The notes: generated by a model not told the origin, from the letters alone. Positions 25,414 to 34,665 are shown, numbered from the stretch's first letter. The stretch is DNA of 64,000 bases from Rhabdothermincola sediminis (GCF_014805525.1 NZ_JACFSZ010000001.1:124001-188000), one strand, 5' to 3'. A program made the numbers and translations.

Positions 25414-25926
25414 TCAGCCCCCTGCCCGGCGGTCCCCCCGGCGGCGATCCTGGCCGCTGCGGCGCTCGGCGAAGACCTTCGTCCAGTCCTGGTGCTGGCG
25501 GCGGTCCTTGCCGGAGCGGCGCTCGCCGCCTACGCGGCGCTCCCCGGTCAGGAGCTGCTCACGCAGCCGGGCGAGCGCCCGCTCGAGCGTGGGCAGGTCA
25601 CCCCAGGGCACGGCCTCGCTGACGGAGGGATCGGCGGCGAGGAGCTCCAGGTCCGGTGAGGAGCTGGTGAGGATGACCTCGGGAGCTGCGGCACCGTCCT
25701 GGCTGGCCGGGGAACGCAGCTCCCGCGCCGCCTCCACGCCCGTCGTGCCGGGCAGCTCCTGGCGGGCCACCACCACGCTCGGGTGCACGTGCGCGAGCAG
25801 ACGCAGCAGGTCGACGGCGTTCGCCACCCGCCCGGCGACCGTGTAGCCCGCCGCCTCGGCGGCCGCCTCGACTGCGGTGGCAGCGAGGTCGTCGTGGTCA
25901 CACACCACCAAGCTCAATTCGCGCAC
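25414..25926 (-). CDS. Degenerate response-regulator receiver protein with RRSGxDRR tail
   Basis: From GTG 25926 the protein has about 170 residues. The N terminus resembles a CheY fold, with the acidic pair in VVCDHDD, but the segment that should carry the phospho-acceptor Asp reads VVVARQELPGTTG, so phosphorylation is unlikely. The C-terminal 50 residues are highly basic and repeat ERRSGxDRR-type motifs. It is convergent with the ParA pair and divergent from the lipase. It may act as a phosphorylation-independent adaptor. The exact start is uncertain. Confidence 0.65.
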   Translation of the reverse strand: MRELSLVVCDHDDLAATAVEAAAEAAGYTVAGRVANAVDLLRLLAHVHPSVVVARQELPGTTGVEAARELRSPASQDGAAAPEVILTSSSPDLELLAADPSVSEAVPWGDLPTLERALARLREQLLTGERRVGGERRSGKDRRQHQDWTKVFAERRSGQDRRRGDRRAGG

Positions 25927-25950
25927 GGTGACAGCGTGCCACTCTGCGCG

Positions 25951-25993
25951 TTGACAAGTGAACACCCCTCCTCTAGGGTGTGACTACGGTCAC
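25951..25993 (+). promoter_or_regulatory. Near-consensus promoter and inverted repeat for the lipase gene
   Basis: TTGACA (25951-25956), a 17-nt spacer and TAGGGT (25974-25979) match the vegetative sigma consensus. GTGAC-TACG-GTCAC (25980-25993) sits over the expected transcription start and may be an operator. The 5' leader to ATG 26056 is about 70 nt. Confidence 0.7.
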
Positions 25994-26055
25994 CCCGGGG
26001 CGATGGGAGGGGTGGCCTTGGACCGCCGCTCCCGCGGCATCTGGAGGAGGGACAG

Positions 26056-26811
26056 ATGCGTCGTAACCGCCGCACGCTCGTCGTGCTCGCGCTCGTGCTC
26101 GCCTTGCTCGGCATCGGGACGCCGTTCGTGGCGACCGCCGGAGCGACCACGACCAAGGATCCGGTCATCATCGTGGCGGGGACGTTCTCCCCGGCCATCG
26201 CCAACGAGCCGCTGGCGGCCCGGCTCCGCAACGACGGCTACAAGGTCTGGATCTACGAGCTGCCCGGCCTCGGCCTCGGCGATATCGGCCAGACCTCGAG
26301 GCCCCTGGCCACGCTCGTCGATCAGGTCCGTGCCCAGACCGGCTCGGCCAAGGTCGACCTCATCGGCCATTCGCAGGGCGGGCTGGTCGCTCGCTACTAC
26401 GTCAAGTACCTGGGCGGCTCGACCAAGGTCGACCGGGTGATCAGCCTCGGCGCCCCTCACTACGGCACCTATGTGGCCAACATCGCCGATTTCCTGGGAC
26501 TCGGGAGCTGCATCGGCATCATCGCCTGCGAACAGATGGCGATCGGCTCCGCGTTCTTGAACGACCTCAACGCCGGGCCCGACGTGATCGCTCCGGTGAA
26601 GTACACCAACATCTACACCGCCCAGGACGAGCTGGTCCGCCCGGTCACCAACGCCACCCTGCGTGACGGGGCCGAGAACGTGAAGGTGCAGGACCAGTGC
26701 TGGTTGCGGGTGGTCGGCCACCTGGGCTTGATCCTCGACGGGACCGTCTACGACGGCGTGCGCGACGCCCTGCGCAACGAGCCCGTGCGGTTCAACTGCT
26801 GGGCGCTCTGA
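26056..26811 (+). CDS. Secreted lipase/esterase (class 2 lipase-like)
   Basis: This 251-residue secreted alpha/beta hydrolase has a clear signal peptide (basic start, hydrophobic core about 8-28, ATAGA cleavage region). The nucleophile elbow GHSQGG lies near residue 98, the likely acid in AQDELVRP and the histidine in VGHLGLI near the end. It resembles small triacylglycerol lipases. Four cysteines in the second half may form disulphides. ATG 26056 has a strong GGAGGAGGG ribosome-binding site 4 nt upstream, and a consensus promoter and a strong hairpin bracket the gene. Confidence 0.87.
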   Translation: MRRNRRTLVVLALVLALLGIGTPFVATAGATTTKDPVIIVAGTFSPAIANEPLAARLRNDGYKVWIYELPGLGLGDIGQTSRPLATLVDQVRAQTGSAKVDLIGHSQGGLVARYYVKYLGGSTKVDRVISLGAPHYGTYVANIADFLGLGSCIGIIACEQMAIGSAFLNDLNAGPDVIAPVKYTNIYTAQDELVRPVTNATLRDGAENVKVQDQCWLRVVGHLGLILDGTVYDGVRDALRNEPVRFNCWAL

Positions 26812-26839
26812 CCGCGTCGATCACCAGGGGGTGGGGGAT

Positions 26840-26873
26840 CGAAGGGGACCGGTCGTGAGGCCGGTCCCCTTCG
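26840..26873 (+). terminator. Strong hairpin after the lipase gene
   Basis: CGAAGGGGACCGG and CCGGTCCCCTTCG form a perfect 13-bp stem with an 8-nt loop, 29 nt after the lipase stop. There is no T-tract, as is common at high GC. Confidence 0.7.
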
Positions 26874-26922
26874 CGTCCGCCCCGGAGTCGACCGCGACCG
26901 GGCGTCCCGCGAGGCAGCCGGT

Positions 26923-26928
26923 TACCGT
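26923..26928 (+). promoter_or_regulatory. -10 element for the alcohol dehydrogenase gene
   Basis: TACCGT is followed by 7 nt and GTG 26936, immediately downstream of the lipase terminator. Confidence 0.5.
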
Positions 26929-26935
26929 TCGCGGC

Positions 26936-27955
26936 GTGAGGCGTGCGATGCGGCTCAGCGATCCCGCGCCGGCGAGCGCGGGTCCGCTGGAGCTGGTCGA
27001 GGACCCGGACCTCGAGCCTGCTCCCGGTGAGGTGATCGTCGAGGTCGCGGCGTGCGGTGTGTGCCGGACCGACCTGCAGCTCTGCGAGGGTGATCTCCCG
27101 GCGCGGCGGCTGCCGATCGTGCCCGGCCACCAAGCGGTCGGCGTCGTGCGAGCAACCGGGGACGGCGTGGACCAGGCGCTCGTCGGCACCCGGGTCGGCG
27201 TGGCGTGGATCGCCGGTACCTGTGGGCGGTGCCGGTTCTGCCGCCGCGGTCGGGAGAACCTCTGCGAGCAGGCCACCTTCACCGGATGGGACCGCGACGG
27301 GGGCTTCGCCACCCAGCTGTCGGCCCGCGCCGAGTTCGTGCACCGCCTGCCGGACGGGTTCGCCGACCTCGACGCTGCGCCGCTCCTCTGCGGCGGCGCG
27401 ATCGGGTACCGCTCGCTGGCGGTGGCCGGGCTCGGGCCCGGATCGGCCGGGACTCGGCTCGGGCTGTACGGCTTCGGTGCGTCGGCGACCTGCGTGATCC
27501 AGGTCGCTCGCTACTGGGGGTGCGAGGTCCATGTGGTGACCCGCTCCACCGCGGAGCAGCAGCGGGCCCTCGACCTCGGTGCTGCCTGGGTGGGCGGCCC
27601 CGCCGAGCAGCCACCCGTGCCGCTGGACGCGGCCATCACCTTCGCGCCGGTGGGGGATGTCGTGGTGTCGGCGCTGCGGGCCCTCGACCGCGGCGGGATC
27701 GTGGCCGTCAACGCCATCCACCTGGACCGGGTCCCCGAGTACCCCTACGAACTGCTGTGGTGGGAACGCCAGATCCGTAGCGTGGCGAACGTGACCCGCG
27801 AGGACGTGCGCTCATTCCTTCACCTGGCGGCCGAGATCCCCGTGCGCACCACGATCGAGGTGCACCCCGTCGAGCAGGCCAACGAGGCCCTGCGCCGGCT
27901 GGCCGACGGCGAGGTCACCGGCTCGGCCGTCCTGCGTGTGTCTCGAACCGACTAG
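26936..27955 (+). CDS. Zinc-dependent alcohol dehydrogenase family protein
   Basis: This 339-residue medium-chain dehydrogenase carries the catalytic-zinc set (CGVCRTDLQLCEG, then GHQAVGVV). The structural-zinc cluster follows as CGRCRFCRRGRENLC, with four Cys at the usual C-x2-C-x2-C-x7-C spacing. The nucleotide-binding loop GFGASA is less Gly-rich than GxGxxG. It fits the AdhP-like zinc-binding alcohol dehydrogenase group. GTG 26936 is preferred on the basis of the -10 element; an internal ATG four codons later is an alternative. Confidence 0.86.
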   Translation: MRRAMRLSDPAPASAGPLELVEDPDLEPAPGEVIVEVAACGVCRTDLQLCEGDLPARRLPIVPGHQAVGVVRATGDGVDQALVGTRVGVAWIAGTCGRCRFCRRGRENLCEQATFTGWDRDGGFATQLSARAEFVHRLPDGFADLDAAPLLCGGAIGYRSLAVAGLGPGSAGTRLGLYGFGASATCVIQVARYWGCEVHVVTRSTAEQQRALDLGAAWVGGPAEQPPVPLDAAITFAPVGDVVVSALRALDRGGIVAVNAIHLDRVPEYPYELLWWERQIRSVANVTREDVRSFLHLAAEIPVRTTIEVHPVEQANEALRRLADGEVTGSAVLRVSRTD

Positions 27956-28140
27956 GCTTGCTGGGCCTCGCCCGCCGGACGCTGGCGGACAGGACGGGCT
28001 CGGGGCTCGACGGATGGGCCCACCGATGGGCCCGGACGAGACGATGGGCACGGCGGGCGGGACGGACCGGGCAGGCGGTCAGAGGGCAGTCGGTACGAGA
28101 GCAGCGTCCGCCAGGACCTGCTCGATCGAAGGGTGGGCAG

Positions 28141-30519
28141 TTGACGACGTGGAACCGGCGGCTGTCGGTCGCCAACCAACGTCAGCGACCGGCGTTCGCG
28201 AAGGACGACGTGCTGCGAGAGGCGGTGACCCTCGGCGTGCAGGCGGACGACCAGACCGCGCTGCTTGCGCTGGCCCGGGTAGCGGCGAACCGGCCCGGGT
28301 ACCGCACCACGCTGGTCGTGCGCACCGACGAGGATCGCCCGGTGGTCTTCGAGGTGATGCACACGCCGAGCGGCCCGGTCGCCCGGCCGAGCGGCGCGGC
28401 CCAGCCCATCGACGACGGTACGGCGGAGAGCCCGGGCGAGCGCGGGCAGGCTCAGCAGGATGAGCCCGCCGACGGCCCCGACATCACCCGGGTACTCACC
28501 GACACACTCGTCGAGACCCCGGACCTGGTGGCGGTGTTCGCATCGGTCGGGCACGAGGCGTTGTGGGCCAACGACGCGTTCGTCACCCTCGTGCCGATCC
28601 GCGCCGCGGACAAGATCTGGCTGGTCGAGCTGCTCGACGAGTGGTCCAAGGGTCACTACGAGGTGAAGGTCCTCCCCGCGCTGGTGAAGTACGGTCGGTG
28701 GCGCGGCCGGCTCACCCTGCTCGCGGGCGGCGGCGATCCGACGCCGGTCTCGGCGGTGCTCGTGGCCCACCGCGACCACCAGGGCGAGATCGAGGCCGTT
28801 TCGATGGTGGCCCGCAACCTGGCTGACCTGCTCGGGGCCGATCAACCTGCTGACACGAGCGAGACCCGGTTCGCGGCCCTGGTGGAGCACACCAGCGATG
28901 TGATCGCCGTGGTCGGCATCGACGGGGTGGTCCAGTTCGCCAGCCCGGCCACCACCCGCATCCTCGGGCATCCCGACGGCGCGCTCGAGGGGAGGAACCT
29001 GCTGGAGCTGGTCCACCCGGACGACGTCCCGGCCGATCTCGCTGCGCTGGCTCGGCCGGACGAGCAGGGCGTCGGCGCACCGGTCGAGCTGCGCCTGCAG
29101 GCAGCCGACGGCGGGTGGCGCCATCTGGAGATCATCGTGAGCGATCTCCGGGGCAACCCGGCGATCGGTGGGCTGGTGCTCAACGGCCGTGACGTCACCG
29201 ACCGTGTGGAGGCGGCGCAGGCGGTTGCTGCCCGGGCGTTCACCGACCAGCTGACCGGCCTGCCGAACCGTGTCCGGCTGCTCGACCGGCTGGCGCGGGC
29301 ACTACAAGCTGAAGAGGGGGCGACTGCCACGGTGGCGGTGTTGCTCGTGGACCTGGACCGTTTCCGGGCCGCGAACGAAGCCTTCGGCAAGGAGGTCGCG
29401 GACCAGGCGCTGGCCGAGGTCGGTTCCCGCCTCGCCGCCGCCGCTGGCCCGGGCACCACCACCGCCCGGTTGCGCAGCGACGAGTTCGCGGTGCTGCTCC
29501 CCGACGTCGGCGACCCCGCCGAGGCGGTGCGGGTCGCCTCGCGGCTGCTGGCCGCGGTGCGCGAGCCCCTCGGCGCGGGAGGCTCGCGGCTCGAGCTGAC
29601 CGCGAGCGTCGGCATCGCCTTCGGGGCGTCGGGCGACGAGTCCGAACAGCTCCTTCGCGACGCCGATCACGCCATGCAGATCGCCAAGGAAGCCGGCGGC
29701 GACCGCAGCGAGACCTTCACCGACGCGTTGGCCGAGCAGTCCTCGCGCCGGCGCGACGTCGAGCAGCGGTTGCGCGAGGTGATCGATGACGAGTCGCTCG
29801 TCGTCCACTACCAGCCGATCATCGACGTCGAGTCCGAGGCGGTGGTCGGGGCCGAGGCGCTCCTGCGGGTGGATGACGGCGCCGGCTCCCTGCTGTCCCC
29901 GGCCGAGTTCATCGACGCCGCCGAGTCGACCGGGTTGATCACCCGCCTCGGCTCCCAGGTGTTGGGTCTCACCTGCGCCCAGCTGGCAGCGTGGTCGCAG
30001 CTCCCGGACGGTCCGCACGAGGTGTCCGTGAACGTGTCGCCCCGGCAGCTCGCCGACCCCGATCTCCCCAACCACGTGCTGCACGCCCTCAACGCGTCGG
30101 GCGTCCCGGCCGACCAGCTGTGCCTGGAGATCACCGAGAGCATCCTGCTCGGCCACCAGGCGATCGTCGATGCCAGCATCTCCTATCTCCGCGCTCTCGG
30201 GGTGAAGGTCGGTCTCGACGAGTTCGGTGCCGGGCACTCGTCGCTGGGCTACCTCAAGCGCTTCCCACTCGACTTCGTGAAGATCGATCGCTCGCTCGTC
30301 GCCGGGCTCGGCACCGACGAGCAGGACACCGCCATCGTCCGAGCAACGGTCGAGTTGGCGCACAACCTGGGGCTCACGGTGGTCGCCGTCGGGGTGGAGA
30401 CCGATGAGCAGCTCGAGATGCTGCAGTTGCTCGGCTGCGACCGGGCACAGGGGTACCTGTTCGCGCCGCCCTCGTCCCCCGAGGAGCTCGTCAGCCGGAT
30501 AGCGGGGGGCGGCGCCTGA
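28141..30519 (+). CDS. PAS-GGDEF-EAL protein with degenerate cyclase site
   Basis: This large cytoplasmic signalling protein has an unassigned N-terminal region, a PAS domain (about 240-355), a GGDEF-fold domain and an EAL domain. The cyclase signature reads RSDEF (about 446), so cyclase activity is unlikely. The EAL motif is intact (GAEALLR, about 571), as are LEITES and KIDRS. However, the DDFG pair reads DEFG and EGVET reads VGVET, so phosphodiesterase activity is doubtful. TTG 28141 is tentative; the frame stays open back to 27958, leaving the 185-bp gap after the dehydrogenase ambiguous. Confidence 0.82.
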   Translation: MTTWNRRLSVANQRQRPAFAKDDVLREAVTLGVQADDQTALLALARVAANRPGYRTTLVVRTDEDRPVVFEVMHTPSGPVARPSGAAQPIDDGTAESPGERGQAQQDEPADGPDITRVLTDTLVETPDLVAVFASVGHEALWANDAFVTLVPIRAADKIWLVELLDEWSKGHYEVKVLPALVKYGRWRGRLTLLAGGGDPTPVSAVLVAHRDHQGEIEAVSMVARNLADLLGADQPADTSETRFAALVEHTSDVIAVVGIDGVVQFASPATTRILGHPDGALEGRNLLELVHPDDVPADLAALARPDEQGVGAPVELRLQAADGGWRHLEIIVSDLRGNPAIGGLVLNGRDVTDRVEAAQAVAARAFTDQLTGLPNRVRLLDRLARALQAEEGATATVAVLLVDLDRFRAANEAFGKEVADQALAEVGSRLAAAAGPGTTTARLRSDEFAVLLPDVGDPAEAVRVASRLLAAVREPLGAGGSRLELTASVGIAFGASGDESEQLLRDADHAMQIAKEAGGDRSETFTDALAEQSSRRRDVEQRLREVIDDESLVVHYQPIIDVESEAVVGAEALLRVDDGAGSLLSPAEFIDAAESTGLITRLGSQVLGLTCAQLAAWSQLPDGPHEVSVNVSPRQLADPDLPNHVLHALNASGVPADQLCLEITESILLGHQAIVDASISYLRALGVKVGLDEFGAGHSSLGYLKRFPLDFVKIDRSLVAGLGTDEQDTAIVRATVELAHNLGLTVVAVGVETDEQLEMLQLLGCDRAQGYLFAPPSSPEELVSRIAGGGA

Positions 30520-31915
30520 CCGTCCCCGTGGCCAGCATCGCGTCGATGTCACCGGCCGGCACCGGTGCACCGAACAGCTCACCGGTGCCATAGTCGCAGC
30601 GCATGCTCTGCATCAGCACGGCCTGGTGCTCGGTGTCCACGCCGTCGGCGAGCGCGGCCATGCCGAGTGCGTGGCACAGGCTCACGAGCTGCTCCACGAT
30701 CGCGTCGTCGGCACGGTTGGAGCCGATCGCCTGCACGAAGACCCGGTCGATCTTCAACAGGTCGAGCTGGAAGCGGCGCAGGTAGCGCAACGACGAGTAG
30801 CCCACCCCGAAGTCGGCCAGGCCGAGCAGGATGCCGGCCTCCTTCAGCGGCCGTAGGCGGGTCCAGGAGTCCTCCACCTGGGAGCCGTACGCCCATCCGG
30901 GGATCTCGAGGCAGAGGCGGTCAGGGGTGGCGCCGGCGCGGTCGAGGATCCGTAGCACCTGGTCTGCGAGATCGGCCTGCGCCAGCAGCCTCGGCGGCAC
31001 CCGGGCGATCGTGCGCAGCTCGATCGTGCCGAACCGGTCCTGCCAGTCACGGCTCTGGCGGCAGGTCTCCTCCAAGCCCCACCAGGCGACGGGCACCAGG
31101 AGCCCGGTGGCGTGGAGGCGTTCGACGAACGAGTGGTCGGTGACCGTTCCCCGGTCGGGGTCGTCCCAGACCAGCCTGGCTTCCACGGCGGCGATGCGGC
31201 CCGAGCCCAGCTCGACGACGGGCAGGTAGTGGAGCCGGAACTGCTCTTCGTCGACCGCTCGGCGTAGCCGCCGCTCGGCGTGGACGGGGGTGTCCCCGAC
31301 TCGGAGGTTCTCGTCGTAGATCGTGATCGTGGTGCCGGCGGAGCCGGCCGCGGCCGCCCGCTCGAGCGCCAGCCCGGCGTCCGCGAGCAGGTCTCCCACC
31401 GAGCGGTCGGCGCGGTCGTCGAGCACGGCCCCGATCAGCAGCGTCACCCGGATGTGGTCGTGGCCGATCGCGTACGGCACCTCCATCGCGGCGCCGATCT
31501 CGGCGGCGCGGCGCGCCAGCGCGTCGCGGTCCCGTACCCCGTCGAGCACGACCACGAAGGTCGGCCCGGCGTCGCGGGTGACCACCTCGCCAGGGCGGTC
31601 ACGCTCGAGGAGCTGGGTGGCCACGGCGCGGAGCAGCGCGTCACCCACCTCCGGCCCGTAGGTCTCGTTGACCAGCTCGAACCGGTGGAGGCGAGCGGCG
31701 ATCACCGCCACGTGCGTGCCACCGCGGCCCGCGCGCTCCCGGGCGGCGGTGAGCGTCTCGGCGATGACCGTCCGGTTCGGCAGGCCCGTGAGGCCATCCG
31801 TGCGGACGGTCCGCTCGAGCTGCCGCTGGGCGACGGAGGCGCGGCGCTGGCCGGCCAGCGCGGTCGTGACGGCCACGGCGGTGACCACCAGGAGCGCGAC
31901 GATGGCGAAGGCCAT
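30491..31915 (-). CDS. Membrane protein with degenerate GGDEF and EAL domains
   Basis: The 474-residue product starts with a transmembrane helix (about 3-25), then a GGDEF-fold domain with the conserved LTGLPNR strand but AGPTF at the signature. The EAL domain reads EARLVW, with LEIPGW, ADFGVGYSS and ADGVDT replacing key residues. Both activities should be absent, leaving a possible c-di-GMP-binding or protein-binding role. ATG 31915 has TATCGT 5 nt upstream. Its 3' end overlaps the other GGDEF-EAL gene by 29 bp on the opposite strand. It lies downstream of the sensor kinase on the same strand. Confidence 0.8.
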   Translation of the reverse strand: MAFAIVALLVVTAVAVTTALAGQRRASVAQRQLERTVRTDGLTGLPNRTVIAETLTAARERAGRGGTHVAVIAARLHRFELVNETYGPEVGDALLRAVATQLLERDRPGEVVTRDAGPTFVVVLDGVRDRDALARRAAEIGAAMEVPYAIGHDHIRVTLLIGAVLDDRADRSVGDLLADAGLALERAAAAGSAGTTITIYDENLRVGDTPVHAERRLRRAVDEEQFRLHYLPVVELGSGRIAAVEARLVWDDPDRGTVTDHSFVERLHATGLLVPVAWWGLEETCRQSRDWQDRFGTIELRTIARVPPRLLAQADLADQVLRILDRAGATPDRLCLEIPGWAYGSQVEDSWTRLRPLKEAGILLGLADFGVGYSSLRYLRRFQLDLLKIDRVFVQAIGSNRADDAIVEQLVSLCHALGMAALADGVDTEHQAVLMQSMRCDYGTGELFGAPVPAGDIDAMLATGTVRRRPPLSG

Positions 31916-31920
31916 GGTCA

Positions 31921-31926
31921 ACGATA
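31921..31926 (-). promoter_or_regulatory. -10-like element for the degenerate GGDEF-EAL gene
   Basis: TATCGT, 5 nt before ATG 31915, in the 62-bp gap after the sensor kinase. It would allow expression independent of the two-component operon. Confidence 0.35.
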
Positions 31927-31977
31927 AGCCGTCCGGGGCCGCCAGGACGCCTGTGTCGGCTGCGAGGTGGATCGGCT

Positions 31978-33381
31978 TCAGCGTGGCGGGGCGAGAGGGA
32001 GTCGCACGACGGCGTCGATGCCTCCCCCAGGTGCCTCCTCGAGGGTCAGATCCCCGTGGTCGGCCCGGGCCAGTTGGCTGGCGATCGAGAGACCAAGACC
32101 GCTCCCCCCGAGCTCGTCCCGGCTGGTGCCCGCCCGCCAGAAGCGGTCGAAGGCCCGCCCGCGCTGCTCCGGTGTGAGGCCGGGACCCTGGTCGATGACG
32201 TGGATGGCGACGGTGGCGGGATGACCGTCGGAACGGCCGCCGGGCTCGGCCCGCAGCTCGATGGTCGAGCCGCTCGGCGCGGCATCGAGGGCGTTGGCCA
32301 GCAAGTTGTCGAGGATCTGCATGAGGTGATCGGGCGTGGCCAGGGCCGTCAGCCCTGCCCCGTCGGCGTGGAGGCGGATGCCGCGCTCGGTGGCGATCGG
32401 CTCCCACGCCGCCGCTCGCTCGCCCAGCAGCTCGTCGAGGGACAGGACCTCGGCGGCCGACGCGTCTGGGCCGCGGTCGGCACGGGCCAAGGTGAGCAGG
32501 CCGTCGACCAGCCTGGCGAGCCGGCCCACCTCCCGGGTGGCGCCGGCGAGGTCATCGGCCGCCACCTCGTCGATGTGGTTCTCCATCATCTCCAAGCGCA
32601 ACCGCAGGGCGGTCAAGGGGGTGCGCAACTGGTGGGAGGCATCGGCCACGAACTGCCGCTGGGCGCCCACGAGTTGCTCGAGCCGAGCGGCCGTGGCGTT
32701 GAAGGCCCGAGCCAGCTCACGTAGCTCCGGGGGGCCGGAGCCGACCGGGGCCCGGGTCTCCAGCGCCCCTCCACCGAGTGCCGCGGCAGCCCGGCGCAAC
32801 TCGTCGATCGGTCTCGTGACCCACCGGGCGAACAAGGTGCCCACCCCGGCCGCCGCGGCCAGCGACACCGCGGCGATGGCCCCGAGCAGGAGCCAATATC
32901 GGTGGACCTGCTCATCGATCTGGGCGGTGGAGTAGCTGAGCCGGACTGCGCCGTGGATCACGCCCCCCGAGCTGACCGGCACCGCCACGTAGAGCAGCTC
33001 GGTGCCCAGCGTGTCGGACCATCGGCTCCCCGTCACGATCCGCTGTTCGAGCGCCTCGGCGATCTCCGGACGGCTCACGAAGGACCGCTGACCCTCACTG
33101 GGTGGATCCGAGTCGGCTTGCACCACCCCGTTCGCGTCGACGATGACCACCCGGGCCCCGGTGCGCGCCGTGTAGCCGTCGACCAACACTTGCTCGTCGA
33201 TGGGTCGGAGCCCTTCGAGCGAGTCCTCCACGAACGCTGCGAGGGTGAACGCGTCGCGCAGCAGGTTGGTCTCGAGCCGTTCCCGCTCCCGTTGCGAGTA
33301 GCTGACCGCGAGCGGGATCTCGAGCGCGGCGAGCACCAGCACCGTCAAGGCGAGGTAGGAGAGCAGGAGGCGGCGGCGCAA
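31978..33381 (-). CDS. Two-component sensor histidine kinase
   Basis: This 467-residue membrane kinase has a first transmembrane helix (about 7-27) and a periplasmic sensor of about 130 residues. A second helix (about 165-187), a HAMP-like linker and the dimerisation helix with phospho-acceptor DASHQLRTP (H about 249) follow. The ATPase domain shows the N box (DNLLANALDA), DQGPGL and GGSGLGLSI. The TTG start lies 3 nt after the response-regulator stop, so the pair is co-translated. The signal is unknown. Confidence 0.9.
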   Translation of the reverse strand: MRRRLLLSYLALTVLVLAALEIPLAVSYSQRERERLETNLLRDAFTLAAFVEDSLEGLRPIDEQVLVDGYTARTGARVVIVDANGVVQADSDPPSEGQRSFVSRPEIAEALEQRIVTGSRWSDTLGTELLYVAVPVSSGGVIHGAVRLSYSTAQIDEQVHRYWLLLGAIAAVSLAAAAGVGTLFARWVTRPIDELRRAAAALGGGALETRAPVGSGPPELRELARAFNATAARLEQLVGAQRQFVADASHQLRTPLTALRLRLEMMENHIDEVAADDLAGATREVGRLARLVDGLLTLARADRGPDASAAEVLSLDELLGERAAAWEPIATERGIRLHADGAGLTALATPDHLMQILDNLLANALDAAPSGSTIELRAEPGGRSDGHPATVAIHVIDQGPGLTPEQRGRAFDRFWRAGTSRDELGGSGLGLSIASQLARADHGDLTLEEAPGGGIDAVVRLPLAPPR

Positions 33382-33384
33382 GAC

Positions 33385-34044
33385 TCAACCCGGGGCACGG
33401 AGTCGGAACCCGACGCCGCGGACGGTCTCGACCAACGTCGGGTCTCCGAGCTTCTTGCGCAGCGAGGCGACATGCACGTCGAGGGTCTTGGTGGGGCCGT
33501 ACCAGTGGGCGTCCCACACCCGCTCGAGGATCTCGTCGCGAGTCCGGGTCGCTCCGGGATCCTCCGCCAGCAGGGCGAGCAGGTCGAACTCCTTGCGGGT
33601 CAGGACCACCTCCTCGCCTCCCACGTGCACCCGCCGCCGGCGGGTGTCGACCGACAGCGGGCCCAGCGTGAACACCCCGTTCGAGGGTGCAGCCAGAGTC
33701 GCCCGGCGGGTCACGGCCCGGATGCGGGCCACCAGCTCGCGGAACCCGAAGGGCTTGACCACGTAGTCGTCGGCGCCGAGCTCCAGCCCGATCACCCGAT
33801 CGACCTCGTCACCCCTGGCGGTGATGACGATGATCGGGACGGTGGATCGGGTACGCAGCTCGCGGCAGACCTCGTACCCGTCGATGTCGGGCAGCCCGAG
33901 GTCGAGGAGGATCACGTCGACCGGGTCGTGGGCGATGGCGTCGGTTCCGGTGCTGACCCGACTGACCGTGAAGCCTTCCCGCTCGAGGCCCCGCACCAGG
34001 GGCTCCGCGATCGCGTCGTCGTCCTCGACGAGTAGCACCTGCAC
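33385..34044 (-). CDS. OmpR/PhoB-family response regulator
   Basis: The 219-residue regulator has a receiver domain with acidic pocket VEDDD (7-11), phospho-acceptor Asp in LLDLGLPDIDG (about D48), Thr/Ser in VITARG and Lys in YVVKPFG. A winged-helix DNA-binding domain ends in VETVRGVGFRLR. It is the first gene of the RR-HK unit and is divergent from the secreted-protein/ApbE operon, which is therefore a candidate target. GTG 34044 is the only sensible start. Confidence 0.92.
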   Translation of the reverse strand: MQVLLVEDDDAIAEPLVRGLEREGFTVSRVSTGTDAIAHDPVDVILLDLGLPDIDGYEVCRELRTRSTVPIIVITARGDEVDRVIGLELGADDYVVKPFGFRELVARIRAVTRRATLAAPSNGVFTLGPLSVDTRRRRVHVGGEEVVLTRKEFDLLALLAEDPGATRTRDEILERVWDAHWYGPTKTLDVHVASLRKKLGDPTLVETVRGVGFRLRAPG

Positions 34045-34194
34045 GTCACCAGGCTGTCACGGCAGGGTCGGGCCGGGAGCGGACTTTGCCAGGACTTAAC
34101 CCGGCCCGAGCCTGGCGTTGGGAGGCCGACTCGTACGCTCGGACCATCGGAAGCCGGCTCCTCCCGGAGCCGCTGCTCGTCGAGAGGAGCACGC

Positions 34195-34665
34195 ATGGAT
34201 CGTCGGGTCGCACTCACCTTCGCCGGCGTCGGGGCGCTCACCGTCGCCGCCGGAGCGGCTGTCGTGGCGGCCAACCTCGGGATCCTCGGGATGGCCGGAG
34301 CGGACGGCGAGGTCGGGACGCTCGACGCGCAGACCGTCAGCGACCTCGCCGGTACCGTCCCGCCGACCACCGCCGGCCCCGGGGTGGTGGTGGTCGACGA
34401 GTACGTGGTCGAACCCGCCTCTGCACCCCCCAGCACCACCGGCGCCGGCGGATCGAGTTCCTCGGCCGGTGCGACCGGGGATGATCGATGGGAGCAGGGT
34501 GGGGCGAGCCTCGATCCGGCCGTGACGGGCGCGGGCAGCAGCGCCGCCTCGGCGTCGCCGACGACGACGACCCGGGTGCGTGTCGACGACGACCGTGAGC
34601 GGCACGGCGAGGACGACGACCTCGAGCACGAGATCGAACGGGAGCGGGACCCTGATGACGACTGA
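34195..34665 (+). CDS. Exported acidic protein with N-terminal hydrophobic segment
   Basis: This 156-residue product has a signal or anchor helix (about 5-30), an Ala/Val/Gly region, Ser/Thr-rich linkers and a strongly charged Asp/Glu/Arg C terminus. No family was recognised. ATG 34195 has a GGAG-type ribosome-binding site (GAGAGGAGC) nearby. It is the first gene of a unit leading to apbE and a membrane cytochrome, and its extracytoplasmic location fits a partner in that electron-transfer system. Confidence 0.6.
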   Translation: MDRRVALTFAGVGALTVAAGAAVVAANLGILGMAGADGEVGTLDAQTVSDLAGTVPPTTAGPGVVVVDEYVVEPASAPPSTTGAGGSSSSAGATGDDRWEQGGASLDPAVTGAGSSAASASPTTTTRVRVDDDRERHGEDDDLEHEIERERDPDDD

